The translations under genes and the position numbers were made by a program. This document shows positions 15,393 through 23,503 of a stretch of 64,000 nt of DNA, in pieces. Positions within the stretch are counted from its first letter, which is position 1; each line of letters begins with the position of its first letter. The notes beneath the pieces are model-generated. The model was not told where the DNA came from, searched no databases, and saw only the letters and a list, made by a program, of their open reading frames with translations. This stretch comes from Cetobacterium somerae ATCC BAA-474 (GTDB lineage Bacteria > Fusobacteriota > Fusobacteriia > Fusobacteriales > Fusobacteriaceae), in NCBI RefSeq assembly GCF_000479045.1, contig NZ_KI518173.1, positions 7,822 to 71,821 on the forward strand. Reading direction: 5' to 3'.

Positions 15393-16988
15393 TCATCTCC
15401 TTTCTATTTTTTCTAAGTATTCATTTTTAAATTTTTTAAGCGTAGATAAAACAGGATTAGGAGCAGATTTACCAAGTCCACAAAGAGATGCTCTTCTAAC
15501 TGTTATACTTAATTCCTCTAATAGATTTAAATCTTTCATTTCTCCATTTCTACTTAATATTTTATCTAAAAGTTCATATAATCTTTTAGTTCCTATTCTA
15601 CAAGGAGTACATTTTCCACAGGATTCACCTACTGAAAACCCAATATAAAACTTAGCCATCTCAACCATACAATCATCTTCATCTAAAACAATTAATCCTC
15701 CAGATCCCATCATGGCCCCTCTTTTTACAAGTTCGTCATATTCAACTGAAATATTTAAATCTTCATCACTTAAGCATCCGCCAGAAGGACCTCCCGTTTG
15801 AACTGCTTTAAATTTTTTTCCATTTTTAATACCACCACCAATTTTATATATAATATCCTCTAGTTTTGTTCCTAAAGGAACCTCAACTAAACCAACTTTT
15901 TCTATCTTACCAACAAGAGCGAAAATCTTAGTTCCTGGTGATTTATATGTGCCTATTTTTCTATACCATTCAACGCCATTTTGAAATATTCTAGTTATAT
16001 TAGCAAGAGTTTCAACGTTATTTACAACAGTTGGCTTTCCTCGGAAACCAAGTTCAACAGGATAGGGTGGTTTTGCTTTAGGTTCTCCTCTTTTTCCCTC
16101 CATAGATTGAATAAGAGCAGTTTCTTCTCCGCAAACAAAAGCTCCTGCTCCATATTTTAATTCAATGTTGAAACTAAAATTTGTTCCAAAAATATTATTT
16201 CCCAATATGCCATGTTTTTTTAAATCCTCAATACCTTTTAAAAGCATATCTATAGCTTGTGGATATTCAGCTCTTATATAGATAATCCCTTCTTGCGCAC
16301 CAACAGCATATCCTCCAATGATTATACCTTCTAGTACAAGATGTGGATCTCCAGCTAAAATTGACCTATCCATAAAGGCTCCAGGATCACCTTCGTCTGC
16401 ATTACAAACAATATATTTCTCCTCATCTTTATTTTCATAAAGAGCTCTCCATTTTTTACCTGTTGGATAACCAGCTCCTCCTCTTCCTCTTAATCCAGAT
16501 TTTTCTACAGAGTCAACAATATTTTCTCTTGAAAAGTTAGTTAGTATATTTTCTAAAGAAAAATAGGCTCCTCTAGAGATAGCAGCTTCAAAACTTTCTG
16601 GATTTATGTCACCACAATTTAAAAGTGAAACTCTTTTTTCGTTTACTCTAGGTGTTACATCGCCCTCTATTTTTTCATTTTTTACTATTTTATCTAAAAT
16701 ATTTTTTGATTTTTCAATGGTAACTTCTCCAATAATTTTTACTTCTTTAGATTTAGGATCTACTACTTTTAAAGTTGGTTCACAATAGCAAAATCCCATG
16801 CATCCAGTAGGAATAATTTCTATATCTAAATTTTTCTTTTTAATTTCCTCTAAAAAATAGTTATAAATTTTTTCTGAACCAGAAGATTTTGCACAAACAG
16901 ACATGGCTATTTTTATTTGAATTTTATCTTTTTGATTTTCTATAAAATATTTTTTGATTTGTTCTAAATCATCTTTTTTAGTAATCAT
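15393..16988 (-). CDS. hydB: HydB, NuoF-like NADH/FMN subunit of the [FeFe]-hydrogenase
   Basis: 531 residues. An N-terminal thioredoxin-like domain is followed by the NuoF core: GLRGRGGAGYPTGKKW (NADH site), VCNADEGDPGAFMDR (FMN site), FVCGEETALIQS, an SLBB domain and the [4Fe-4S] block SCGKCTPCRIGT...SLCGLGKSAPNP. It oxidises or reduces NAD(H). Two oddities: in the N-terminal domain only Cys32 remains of the first cysteine pair (Cys63, Cys67 and Cys69 follow), and the C-terminal 2[4Fe-4S] ferredoxin domain of Thermotoga HydB is absent. Its start overlaps the hydC stop by 4 bases. Confidence 0.92.
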   Translation of the reverse strand: MITKKDDLEQIKKYFIENQKDKIQIKIAMSVCAKSSGSEKIYNYFLEEIKKKNLDIEIIPTGCMGFCYCEPTLKVVDPKSKEVKIIGEVTIEKSKNILDKIVKNEKIEGDVTPRVNEKRVSLLNCGDINPESFEAAISRGAYFSLENILTNFSRENIVDSVEKSGLRGRGGAGYPTGKKWRALYENKDEEKYIVCNADEGDPGAFMDRSILAGDPHLVLEGIIIGGYAVGAQEGIIYIRAEYPQAIDMLLKGIEDLKKHGILGNNIFGTNFSFNIELKYGAGAFVCGEETALIQSMEGKRGEPKAKPPYPVELGFRGKPTVVNNVETLANITRIFQNGVEWYRKIGTYKSPGTKIFALVGKIEKVGLVEVPLGTKLEDIIYKIGGGIKNGKKFKAVQTGGPSGGCLSDEDLNISVEYDELVKRGAMMGSGGLIVLDEDDCMVEMAKFYIGFSVGESCGKCTPCRIGTKRLYELLDKILSRNGEMKDLNLLEELSITVRRASLCGLGKSAPNPVLSTLKKFKNEYLEKIERR

Positions 16989-17473
16989 ACCTCATCCTCC
17001 TTATATTTTTTTAGTATATCTTCTAAAGATTCTGGAGTTAATTTACTATAAATCTTTCCGTTTATATTAATTACAGGAGCTAAAGCACAAGCACCAAAGC
17101 ATCTAACTATGCTTAAAGAAAAAAGTCCATCTTCAGTTATTTGCCCTATATCTATATTTAGAATTCTTTTAATCTCTTTTAATAGATTTTCAGATTTATT
17201 TATATAACAAGCTGTCCCCATACAAAGATGAATTGGATATTTTCCTTCAGGTTCTGTTATAAAATAATTATAAAATGTGATTACGCCATAAATTTCAGCA
17301 ATAGGTATTCTTAATTTTTTAGATATTAAATTTTGGATATCTTTTGGAATATATCCAAATATGCTTTGAGCTGTTCTTAAAATAATAATCAGTTGTTCTC
17401 TATTTTGATTTGAAGAGTTTAAAATGTTTTCAAACTTCAAAAACTTTTCTCTTATAGAATTTTTTTCATCCAT
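16985..17473 (-). CDS. hydC: HydC, NuoE-like [2Fe-2S] subunit of the [FeFe]-hydrogenase
   Basis: 162 residues, a NuoE-type helical bundle plus thioredoxin-like [2Fe-2S] domain. All four ligands are visible: Cys84 and Cys89 in CMGTAC, Cys125 and Cys129 in CFGAC. It passes electrons to the FMN of HydB. It is the first gene of the hydCBA operon, with ATG after AGGAGG, and its stop overlaps the hydB start (ATGA). A TATAGT-like -10 lies about 20 bases before the ribosome site; no clear -35 was seen. Confidence 0.92.
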   Translation of the reverse strand: MDEKNSIREKFLKFENILNSSNQNREQLIIILRTAQSIFGYIPKDIQNLISKKLRIPIAEIYGVITFYNYFITEPEGKYPIHLCMGTACYINKSENLLKEIKRILNIDIGQITEDGLFSLSIVRCFGACALAPVININGKIYSKLTPESLEDILKKYKEDEV

Positions 17474-17553
17474 GCATAATCCTCCTAAATACTATATAAA
17501 TATATACTTATATTTTTTTTAACTTTTTCCTTTGCATATTTATTCAAAAAAAT

Positions 17554-17585
17554 AAAAAAACTTTTCTCTATTATGAGAAAAGTTT
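17554..17585 (-). terminator. Terminator after the PhnA-like gene
   Basis: AAACTTTTCTC...GAGAAAAGTTT hairpin overlapping the stop codon of the 17584-17988 gene, followed on the minus strand by a T run. It separates that gene from hydC. Confidence 0.85.
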
Positions 17586-17988
17586 ATTCTAACTCTATGG
17601 TTTTAATCAATTCTTCAGTTGATTCATCAATATAAAGATCATCTAAAACTAACTCTGCCCACGAGTATTTCGTTGCCATTTCTGTTAGAAGTTTGATAGA
17701 TAAAGCTCTAACCATATCAACTTCACTCCAAATAGAGTTAGTTAAAAATCTAAAATCATTTTCTTTAGCTTTTTTTACTCTTTCTAATTTATTTTTACAC
17801 TCATCACAGATAAAAATACATCTTTCTACCTCTGGCTCCTCTTTTACTGGAGGAACTTCGAAAACACTTAGACTTACACCTGTAGCTTCACAAAGCTCAC
17901 ATTTTGACTTAGCTCTTCTTGTAAGTTCTTTACCAAAACTATTTACTTTATTTTTTCTTTCTATATGTTGATCATAACCTTTTGCCAT
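17584..17988 (-). CDS. PhnA-like zinc-ribbon protein
   Basis: 134 residues. Two CxxC knuckles (Cys30/Cys33 in SKCELC and Cys61/Cys64 in CDEC) form a zinc ribbon, with VSLSVFEVPPVKEEPE between them. A helical part NDFRFLTNSIWSEVDMVRALSIKLL follows. This matches the N-terminal zinc-ribbon part of PhnA-type proteins; the usual C-terminal PhnA domain is missing. The PhnA name comes from the phosphonate region, but these proteins are not shown to act on phosphonates. The gene is monocistronic and starts after AGGAGAG. Confidence 0.72.
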   Translation of the reverse strand: MAKGYDQHIERKNKVNSFGKELTRRAKSKCELCEATGVSLSVFEVPPVKEEPEVERCIFICDECKNKLERVKKAKENDFRFLTNSIWSEVDMVRALSIKLLTEMATKYSWAELVLDDLYIDESTEELIKTIELE

Positions 17989-18036
17989 TTTAACTCTCCT
18001 TTATTTTAATTCTATAGATTGATGTTAACATAATTC

Positions 18037-18068
18037 AAAAAAAAATCCAATCAAATTGTGATTGGATT
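18037..18068 (-). terminator. Terminator of the phytase-like gene
   Basis: AATCCAATCA/TGATTGGATT hairpin (18044-18068) followed on the minus strand by a run of about nine T residues. Confidence 0.88.
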
Positions 18069-18087
18069 AAAATTTTTAAAATAATTT

Positions 18088-19371
18088 TTATATTTCCTCT
18101 TTAAGTGTAACTAACCAAAGTTGACTAGTTTCTGTATTTTTCTTTAAAGTTAGTTTTTGATTTGTAGCTTTATTATTTAAGTATAGTTGTTTTTCATTTT
18201 CGTTATAATGATAAGGAGATACATCTTCACTTATTGCCATTCCAAAGTCATTATCATTGATTATCGCAATTGTTTTATTGTCTGGTAAAAGAGTTAATCC
18301 TTCAGCTTTTTCAGTATCCCATCCATGTTTTCTTAAATCTACAACTAGCTTTTTCTCTCCAAGCTTTATTTTTAAATCGTTTCCTTTACTCTCTAGGTTA
18401 CCTAAAGTTGTAATATCATCAGCTTTTGAAAAATCAACTAAATAGATTAAGTTTTCCATTTTTCCTTTTTGCTTTCCCTGTTCTATTATCAATAGTTTAT
18501 TCTCATCAACTGCATAGATATCACCAATTTTAGCAGCAGAGTTAGATTTATAATTTTTATCAATTGGATATGCAAAAGTTTTAACCTCTTTTGTGTCTGG
18601 ATCAATTTTTAAAACTCTAGTAAAAATTGCAGTATCTTTTGTTTTTCCGTCGACATTTAAAGTACTTTGAACTGCGGCATAGATATTTCCATTTTTATCA
18701 ATTGTTAACCCTTCTATTCCTCTATTTGGAATTCTATATTTTACAATTTCAGGTAATCCATTTCCAGGTTCTAATTTTTCTAAAATTTTTCCATTCTTAT
18801 CAACCTTTATTATAAATGGTCCATACTCATCTGAAATCCAGAAGTTTCCATCTTTATCAATAGCTATTCCCTCTGGGTCAAGACCATTGATATCATACCC
18901 TAGACTATTCATATTTAAATCTAATGCAACCTCACCAGTAGAACCGATTCTGTTTAAGGGAAGAGGTAATCCAGTAATATTTTTTCCAGTTGAATCTTTT
19001 AGTTCAATTTTATCTATTATTTCAGCTTTTTTATCATCAACTTTTAAAATTCCAATTGAAGGAGTGAAGTTTGGTGCTGGGAAAAATTTTCCAGGAACAC
19101 TTTTACCATCTTTTAAATATTTTGGAATATCTGCATTAGGACCTCTATCTGTTAAAGCATAAAATTCTATTGTCCCATCAGAATTTATATTTTTAAAAGC
19201 TAGAGCTGACCCAAAACCTGTTTTGAAGCCATCTTTAAATTCAGATTCATCACCACTATATGGAACCATGAATTGAGATGGTACTTCTATATCAAATTTT
19301 TTTAAATTTACAACCTCTGAAAAAGTTAATGTAGAAACAAATAATGATAGTAATGCTAATTTAGTTTTCAA
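18088..19371 (-). CDS. Exported phytase-like (esterase-like activity of phytase) protein
   Basis: 427 residues. Signal peptide at 1-18 (MKTKLALLSLFVSTLTFS-EV), so periplasmic. The body matches the phytase-like beta-propeller family: FGSALAFKN, ALTDRGPNAD, FTPSIGILKV, GLDPEGIAIDKDGNFWISDEYGPF, NRGIEGLTID and GWDTEKAEGLTLL. Members are predicted phosphoesterases, and phytate hydrolysis is not proven for most. There is no lipobox and no membrane anchor. It is monocistronic with its own terminator. The repeated DGN and DKNGN turns are typical of propeller blades. Confidence 0.82.
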   Translation of the reverse strand: MKTKLALLSLFVSTLTFSEVVNLKKFDIEVPSQFMVPYSGDESEFKDGFKTGFGSALAFKNINSDGTIEFYALTDRGPNADIPKYLKDGKSVPGKFFPAPNFTPSIGILKVDDKKAEIIDKIELKDSTGKNITGLPLPLNRIGSTGEVALDLNMNSLGYDINGLDPEGIAIDKDGNFWISDEYGPFIIKVDKNGKILEKLEPGNGLPEIVKYRIPNRGIEGLTIDKNGNIYAAVQSTLNVDGKTKDTAIFTRVLKIDPDTKEVKTFAYPIDKNYKSNSAAKIGDIYAVDENKLLIIEQGKQKGKMENLIYLVDFSKADDITTLGNLESKGNDLKIKLGEKKLVVDLRKHGWDTEKAEGLTLLPDNKTIAIINDNDFGMAISEDVSPYHYNENEKQLYLNNKATNQKLTLKKNTETSQLWLVTLKEEI

Positions 19372-19466
19372 TATAATCCCTCCGAAATAAATCTTATAAG
19401 TTATTATATAACATAAGAGTTAAGTAGAAGTTAATATAGTGTAAAAAGTTGGTAAATAAATTTAAA

Positions 19467-20795
19467 TTACTGGTTTTTAGGTGTAGATTTTATAAAATAA
19501 TTTGTTAATACTGAACCCAAGTTTTTATTAAATAGAAGATTCCAAGTTATAAAGCAAAGAGTTTCAGAAAATAAAGGACTTAGCCAAACTCCAGTTAATC
19601 CCCAAAAATGACTGCTTATAAAAATTGTTATTGGAAAAAATATAATTGATCTTAAAAAAGATATAATATTTGAGTTTTTAGGGTTGTTTATAGCTTGATA
19701 ATATCCTGATTGAATAACATTAATCCCTACGATAAAAAATGAAAGATTAAATAGAGTGAGACCAATATAAGTTTCATTTAAAATACTTCCATCTTTAGTA
19801 AATAATTTAACAATGTCATATCCATAAAAATATGAAATAGCAAAATAAATAAAGTTAATAACTATAGAAGATACAATTGTAAATTTATAAAATTTAAAAA
19901 CATTTTCATAATTTTTAGCTCCATGGTTGAAACTAAATAATGGTTGAACTCCAAAAGATAAACCAAGTAAAAGCATATAAACAATTGTAGTTAGATAGTT
20001 TATTATTCCAAATGAAGCTAGTTGACTTTCATTTCCAACTTTTGAAATAGCTATATTCATACAAAATACCATTATTGAAAAAGTTATCTCCATAAAAAAA
20101 GATGGAAACCCCAGCGTAATAAATCTTAATATATTTTCTTTGTGAAGTTTAGTTTTACCAAAAGAAAGATATCCTTTTTTAAATAAAAAGTGTAGTAGTA
20201 TAATTAGAACAGTTAAAATCTGTCCAAGCCCTGTAGCTATAGCAGCTCCCTTTATTCCCCATTTAAAAATAAAAATAAATACATAATCCAGAGCAATATT
20301 TAAAAAAGCACCAGAAACAGTTGCAATCATGGCAAGCTTTGGATTTCCATCATTTCTTATAAAGCTACTTAAAGATATTCCTAGGATATTTGGAATACAA
20401 AACATAACATAATATTTTAGATAAGTATTAGCTTCCTCTAAAACATTTCCATTAGCTCCTAAAAGTATAACTATCTTTTTTGAAAAAACAACAAATATGA
20501 AACTCATAAAAAAGCTTAAAATTAATAGAACTATAAAAGCTTCTCTAAAGATGTGAACACCTTTTGCTATGTCTTTTTTTCCAAAACTTTCAGAAATAAG
20601 AGTTCCACCTCCAACAGCAAACATTGTGGCCATTCCAAAAAAGAAAATTGATACAGGTACTACTAAATTAACAGCGGCAAGAGCTAAGTTTCCGACACCT
20701 TGACCTACAAAGATTCCATCAATAATTACATAAAGTGATGATACAAACATCGCAAATACAGATGGAACAGCATAATTAATAAATTTTTTTAACAT
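19467..20795 (-). CDS. MATE-family efflux transporter
   Basis: About 442 residues with twelve hydrophobic segments in two repeats. The first is MLKKFINYAVPSVFAMFVSSLYVIIDGIFVGQGVGNLALAAVNL, with the typical P-S and D-G-I-F-V-G residues. It exports drugs or metabolites by Na+ or H+ antiport across the inner membrane. The start is the ATG at 20793-20795 after AAAGGAGG; an upstream in-frame extension crosses the promoter. The gene is divergent from a MerR regulator, and its promoter has the 19-base spacer of MerR-activated genes. No hairpin was seen after its stop. Confidence 0.9.
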   Translation of the reverse strand: MLKKFINYAVPSVFAMFVSSLYVIIDGIFVGQGVGNLALAAVNLVVPVSIFFFGMATMFAVGGGTLISESFGKKDIAKGVHIFREAFIVLLILSFFMSFIFVVFSKKIVILLGANGNVLEEANTYLKYYVMFCIPNILGISLSSFIRNDGNPKLAMIATVSGAFLNIALDYVFIFIFKWGIKGAAIATGLGQILTVLIILLHFLFKKGYLSFGKTKLHKENILRFITLGFPSFFMEITFSIMVFCMNIAISKVGNESQLASFGIINYLTTIVYMLLLGLSFGVQPLFSFNHGAKNYENVFKFYKFTIVSSIVINFIYFAISYFYGYDIVKLFTKDGSILNETYIGLTLFNLSFFIVGINVIQSGYYQAINNPKNSNIISFLRSIIFFPITIFISSHFWGLTGVWLSPLFSETLCFITWNLLFNKNLGSVLTNYFIKSTPKNQ

Positions 20796-20820
20796 TTCAC
20801 TTCCTCCTTTACTAGAGAAT

Positions 20821-20851
20821 AGTATATACTCTATTGTAACTATAGAGTCAA
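20821..20851 (-). promoter_or_regulatory. MerR-type promoter of the MATE gene with 19-bp spacer and dyad
   Basis: On the minus strand TTGACT (20846-20851) and TATACT (20821-20826) are 19 bases apart. The spacer region carries the inverted repeat ACTCTAT-N7-ATAGAGT (20828-20848). Over-long spacers with a dyad are the signature of promoters that MerR proteins untwist on inducer binding. The MerR gene is adjacent at 20870. Confidence 0.85.
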
Positions 20852-20869
20852 AAAAATTTGGAGGAAAAA

Positions 20870-21649
20870 ATGATATTTTCAATAGGAGAAACATCTAAAT
20901 TAACAAAAATTTCTATTCAAACCCTTCGTCACTATGATAAAGAGGGACTTTTAAAGCCAATTTATGTTGATGAAGAGACGAAATATAGATATTATTCAAT
21001 AGATCAATTTTTACAAATAGATTTTATAAAGAGGTGTAAGTCTTTAGGATTTTCTTTGGAAAAAATAAAACAGATTTTATATGAAGGGAATAATTTAGAA
21101 AATATTTTAAAGTCAATTGTATTTCAAAAAAATATAATTGAAAAAGAGATTGAAAACTTAAAAAATATAAAATCTAATTTAAATAGATTAGAAAAAACTT
21201 TGAGTCACGCAATGAATAGTTTAAATAAACCACCTCAAATGGAAGAGTTAGAGTTTTTTATTTTGGGAAGTTCTCAAGGAGAAATAAAAGATAACAATGA
21301 TATTGAAACTCATATAAGAAAAGTTTTTAAAAAGATAGATATTTCTTATAATATAAGCGATACCTTTATAATATTAAAGGTGGATGAAAAAAATTATAGT
21401 TACTATGAAGAGATTATAGTAGCTTCTAAATCTATTAATAGTGAAGAGATTTATAAAAATAAAGGAGTATCTTTATATGTGGAAGGAGCAGCTTTTAAAA
21501 ACGAAATATACTTTGAAAAAATAAAAAAATTTCAAAGAGATAAGAAGTTGAAAAAATCTGAAATTTTTTATGAAATATATTATATTTCTAAACTAGATAA
21601 TAAAAATGAAGAATATTCCTTAATAAATATTTTTCATCCTTTTGGCTAA
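20870..21649 (+). CDS. MerR-family regulator with effector-binding C-terminus (BmrR-like)
   Basis: 259 residues. MerR winged helix at 1-70 (IFSIGETSKLTKISIQTLRHYDKEGLLKP, then YRYYSIDQFLQIDFIKRCKSLGFSLEKIKQIL), a long coiled dimer helix at about 75-115, and a C-terminal domain resembling GyrI/BmrR effector domains. BmrR-type proteins bind cationic drugs and activate an adjacent pump. The ATG at 20870 follows TTTGGAGG. It is divergent from the MATE gene; the dyad in that promoter is the probable target. The effector domain is assigned by length and position more than by sequence. Confidence 0.83.
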   Translation: MIFSIGETSKLTKISIQTLRHYDKEGLLKPIYVDEETKYRYYSIDQFLQIDFIKRCKSLGFSLEKIKQILYEGNNLENILKSIVFQKNIIEKEIENLKNIKSNLNRLEKTLSHAMNSLNKPPQMEELEFFILGSSQGEIKDNNDIETHIRKVFKKIDISYNISDTFIILKVDEKNYSYYEEIIVASKSINSEEIYKNKGVSLYVEGAAFKNEIYFEKIKKFQRDKKLKKSEIFYEIYYISKLDNKNEEYSLINIFHPFG

Positions 21650-21709
21650 CTATAAAAAATAATATTTTCTAAAGTTTCTATTATTTAAAAATTATATAAT
21701 GTTTAAATA

Positions 21710-21737
21710 TTGACATTTTAAATTAATATAGTATACT
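21710..21737 (+). promoter_or_regulatory. Promoter of the TRAP-glpQ-abgT operon
   Basis: TTGACA (21710-21715), 16-base spacer, TATACT (21732-21737). Predicted start near 21744, leaving a leader of about 168 nt before dctP. Confidence 0.78.
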
Positions 21738-21826
21738 TAGTACTGAAAAAATATGAAATGAATTTAAAGTCGAAAATATTAAACAAAAATGTAAAGATTT
21801 TTATAAAATAGCAGAGATGAGAGAGA

Positions 21827-21876
21827 GAGCTATTCAGTAAAAAAGATTTTTATCTTTTTTTGAATAGCTCTTTTTT
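21827..21876 (+). terminator. Leader terminator / possible attenuator before dctP
   Basis: GAGCTATTCA (21827-21836) and TGAATAGCTC (21861-21870) form a 10-bp stem, with an inner AAAAAAGAT/ATCTTTTTT helix, followed by T6. It lies between the promoter and the first gene, so it must be bypassed for expression. A short frame ATGAGAGAGAGAGCTATTCAG-TAA runs into the stem. AAAGATTTTTAT occurs both in the leader (about 21793) and inside the hairpin, offering alternative pairing. The controlling signal is unknown. Confidence 0.65.
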
Positions 21877-21911
21877 CATAAAAAACAAAATTTAATTTGG
21901 GAGGAGATCAA

Positions 21912-22940
21912 ATGAAAAAGGGATTTTTAAAAGTTTTAATGTTGGTTTTAAGTATTTTTTTAGTGGGATGTGGAGGAGAAAAAGAGAAAACAGATGGAGT
22001 ACAACAAGCTAAAGCTCCTCAAAAAAAGGTTATTAAAATGAGTATGAAGTTTGTTGAAGATGAGCAAACAGCAAAAACTTTTCATCAGGTAGCTAATAAA
22101 ATAAATGATAGATTAAAAGATAATTTAGAGATACAGGTTTTCACAGGCGGACAACTACCAATTGGAAAAGATAGTATGGAACAAGTTGTTGGTGGAGCAA
22201 ACTGGATATCAGTAGATGGAATAAACTTTTTAGGAGATTACGTACCTGATTATAACGCAGTAGTTGGACCTATGTTATATAATAATTTTGATGAATACTT
22301 AGCTATGACTAAAAGTGATTTAGTTAAAAATTTAAATGCTGAAGCTGAGAAAAAAGGGATAAAAGTTTTATCATTAGATTATCTATTTGGATTTAGAAGT
22401 ATGTTAACAGAAAAAGAGGTAAAAACTCCAGAAGATTTAAAAGGATTAAAAATTAGAGTTCCAAATAGCCAACTTTATATGTTAACTTTAGAAGCTATGG
22501 GAGCAAATCCAACTCCACTTCCATTTACAGAAGTTTATAGTGGAATTCAACAAAAAGTTGTAGATGGATTAGAGGGATCTTTAATGACAATTTATGGAAC
22601 TAAAATATATGAGGTTAGAAAGCAAGTTTCTTTAACGAATCACCTTTTAGGAGTTTCAGCTGTTACTATTTCAAATAAAGTTTGGAATGAGTTAACTGAT
22701 GAGCAAAGAAAAGTTATTGAAGAAGAGATTTATAACGGAAGTGTTTATAATACAGATGAAACTGTGAAGTTAGAGAAAGAGTACCAAACTAAATTAGAAG
22801 AACTTGGAGTTAAATTTAATGAGGTTGATGCAGTTGCATTTAATAAAGCAATTGAAAACGTATTTAACCAATTTCCAAAATGGACACCAGGAATCTATAA
22901 TCAAATAATGGATGAATTAAATAAAATTAGAAATAAATAG
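21912..22940 (+). CDS. dctP: TRAP transporter substrate-binding lipoprotein, DctP family
   Basis: 342 residues. A lipoprotein signal ends LVGC (Cys20), followed by an acidic linker. The TRAP binding-protein fold shows IKMSMKFVEDEQTAKTFHQVANKINDR, VFTGGQLP, and the conserved LKIRVPNSQLYMLTLEAMGANPTPLPFTEVYSGIQQKVVDGLEG region (about 185-228), where Arg binds the substrate carboxylate. The ATG at 21912 follows GGGAGGAG. It is the first gene of a long operon. The ligand is unknown; most DctP proteins bind organic acids. Confidence 0.92.
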   Translation: MKKGFLKVLMLVLSIFLVGCGGEKEKTDGVQQAKAPQKKVIKMSMKFVEDEQTAKTFHQVANKINDRLKDNLEIQVFTGGQLPIGKDSMEQVVGGANWISVDGINFLGDYVPDYNAVVGPMLYNNFDEYLAMTKSDLVKNLNAEAEKKGIKVLSLDYLFGFRSMLTEKEVKTPEDLKGLKIRVPNSQLYMLTLEAMGANPTPLPFTEVYSGIQQKVVDGLEGSLMTIYGTKIYEVRKQVSLTNHLLGVSAVTISNKVWNELTDEQRKVIEEEIYNGSVYNTDETVKLEKEYQTKLEELGVKFNEVDAVAFNKAIENVFNQFPKWTPGIYNQIMDELNKIRNK

Positions 22941-22963
22941 AATCTGCTAGTTTGGAGGCTTAC

Positions 22964-23503
22964 ATGAGTAATGATATTTTAAAAAAATTTAGGGCAATAG
23001 AGTTTGAAGCATTACTTGGAAGTATAACAATCAGCGTAACTGTAATTCTTGTAATAGTAAATGTATTCCTAAGATATTTCTTAGGAATACAATACTCTTG
23101 GATAGAAGAGGTTTCTGTTGGTTGCTTTATATGGACAGTTTATTTAGGAGCAACAGCAAGTTATAGAAAAAGAGGACTTATAGGAGTAGATGCTGTAACA
23201 AAAATACTACCTCTAAAAGGGAGAAGAGTATTAAGGGTTATAACGAATACTCTACTTTTAGTATTATCTGCTTCTATGTTTTATTTAAGTTATAACTATA
23301 CATCTTCATCTGATAAGATAACTTCAGCTTTAGAAATATCGTATGTTTATATAAATAGTTCTTTGCCAATTTCCTTTGGGTTAATGACAATTTACTCTAT
23401 CTATTTTTTTATTTACGATATTATTAATTTTAATAATTTAGAAATAGAAGAGCAAGAGGAGCAAGAGGAGTTTGAACAGCAAATAGAGGATGTGATGATG
23501 TAA
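22964..23503 (+). CDS. dctQ: TRAP transporter small permease, DctQ family
   Basis: About 179 residues with four membrane segments (about 17-38, 48-66, 87-107, 128-148), including NVFLRYFLGIQYSWIEEVSVGCFIWTVYLGA, the DctQ signature. The C-terminus is highly acidic (EEQEEQEEFEQQIED). The ATG at 22964 follows TTGGAGG; an upstream in-frame start is not needed. Its stop overlaps the dctM start by one base (TAATG). Confidence 0.88.
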   Translation: MSNDILKKFRAIEFEALLGSITISVTVILVIVNVFLRYFLGIQYSWIEEVSVGCFIWTVYLGATASYRKRGLIGVDAVTKILPLKGRRVLRVITNTLLLVLSASMFYLSYNYTSSSDKITSALEISYVYINSSLPISFGLMTIYSIYFFIYDIINFNNLEIEEQEEQEEFEQQIEDVMM

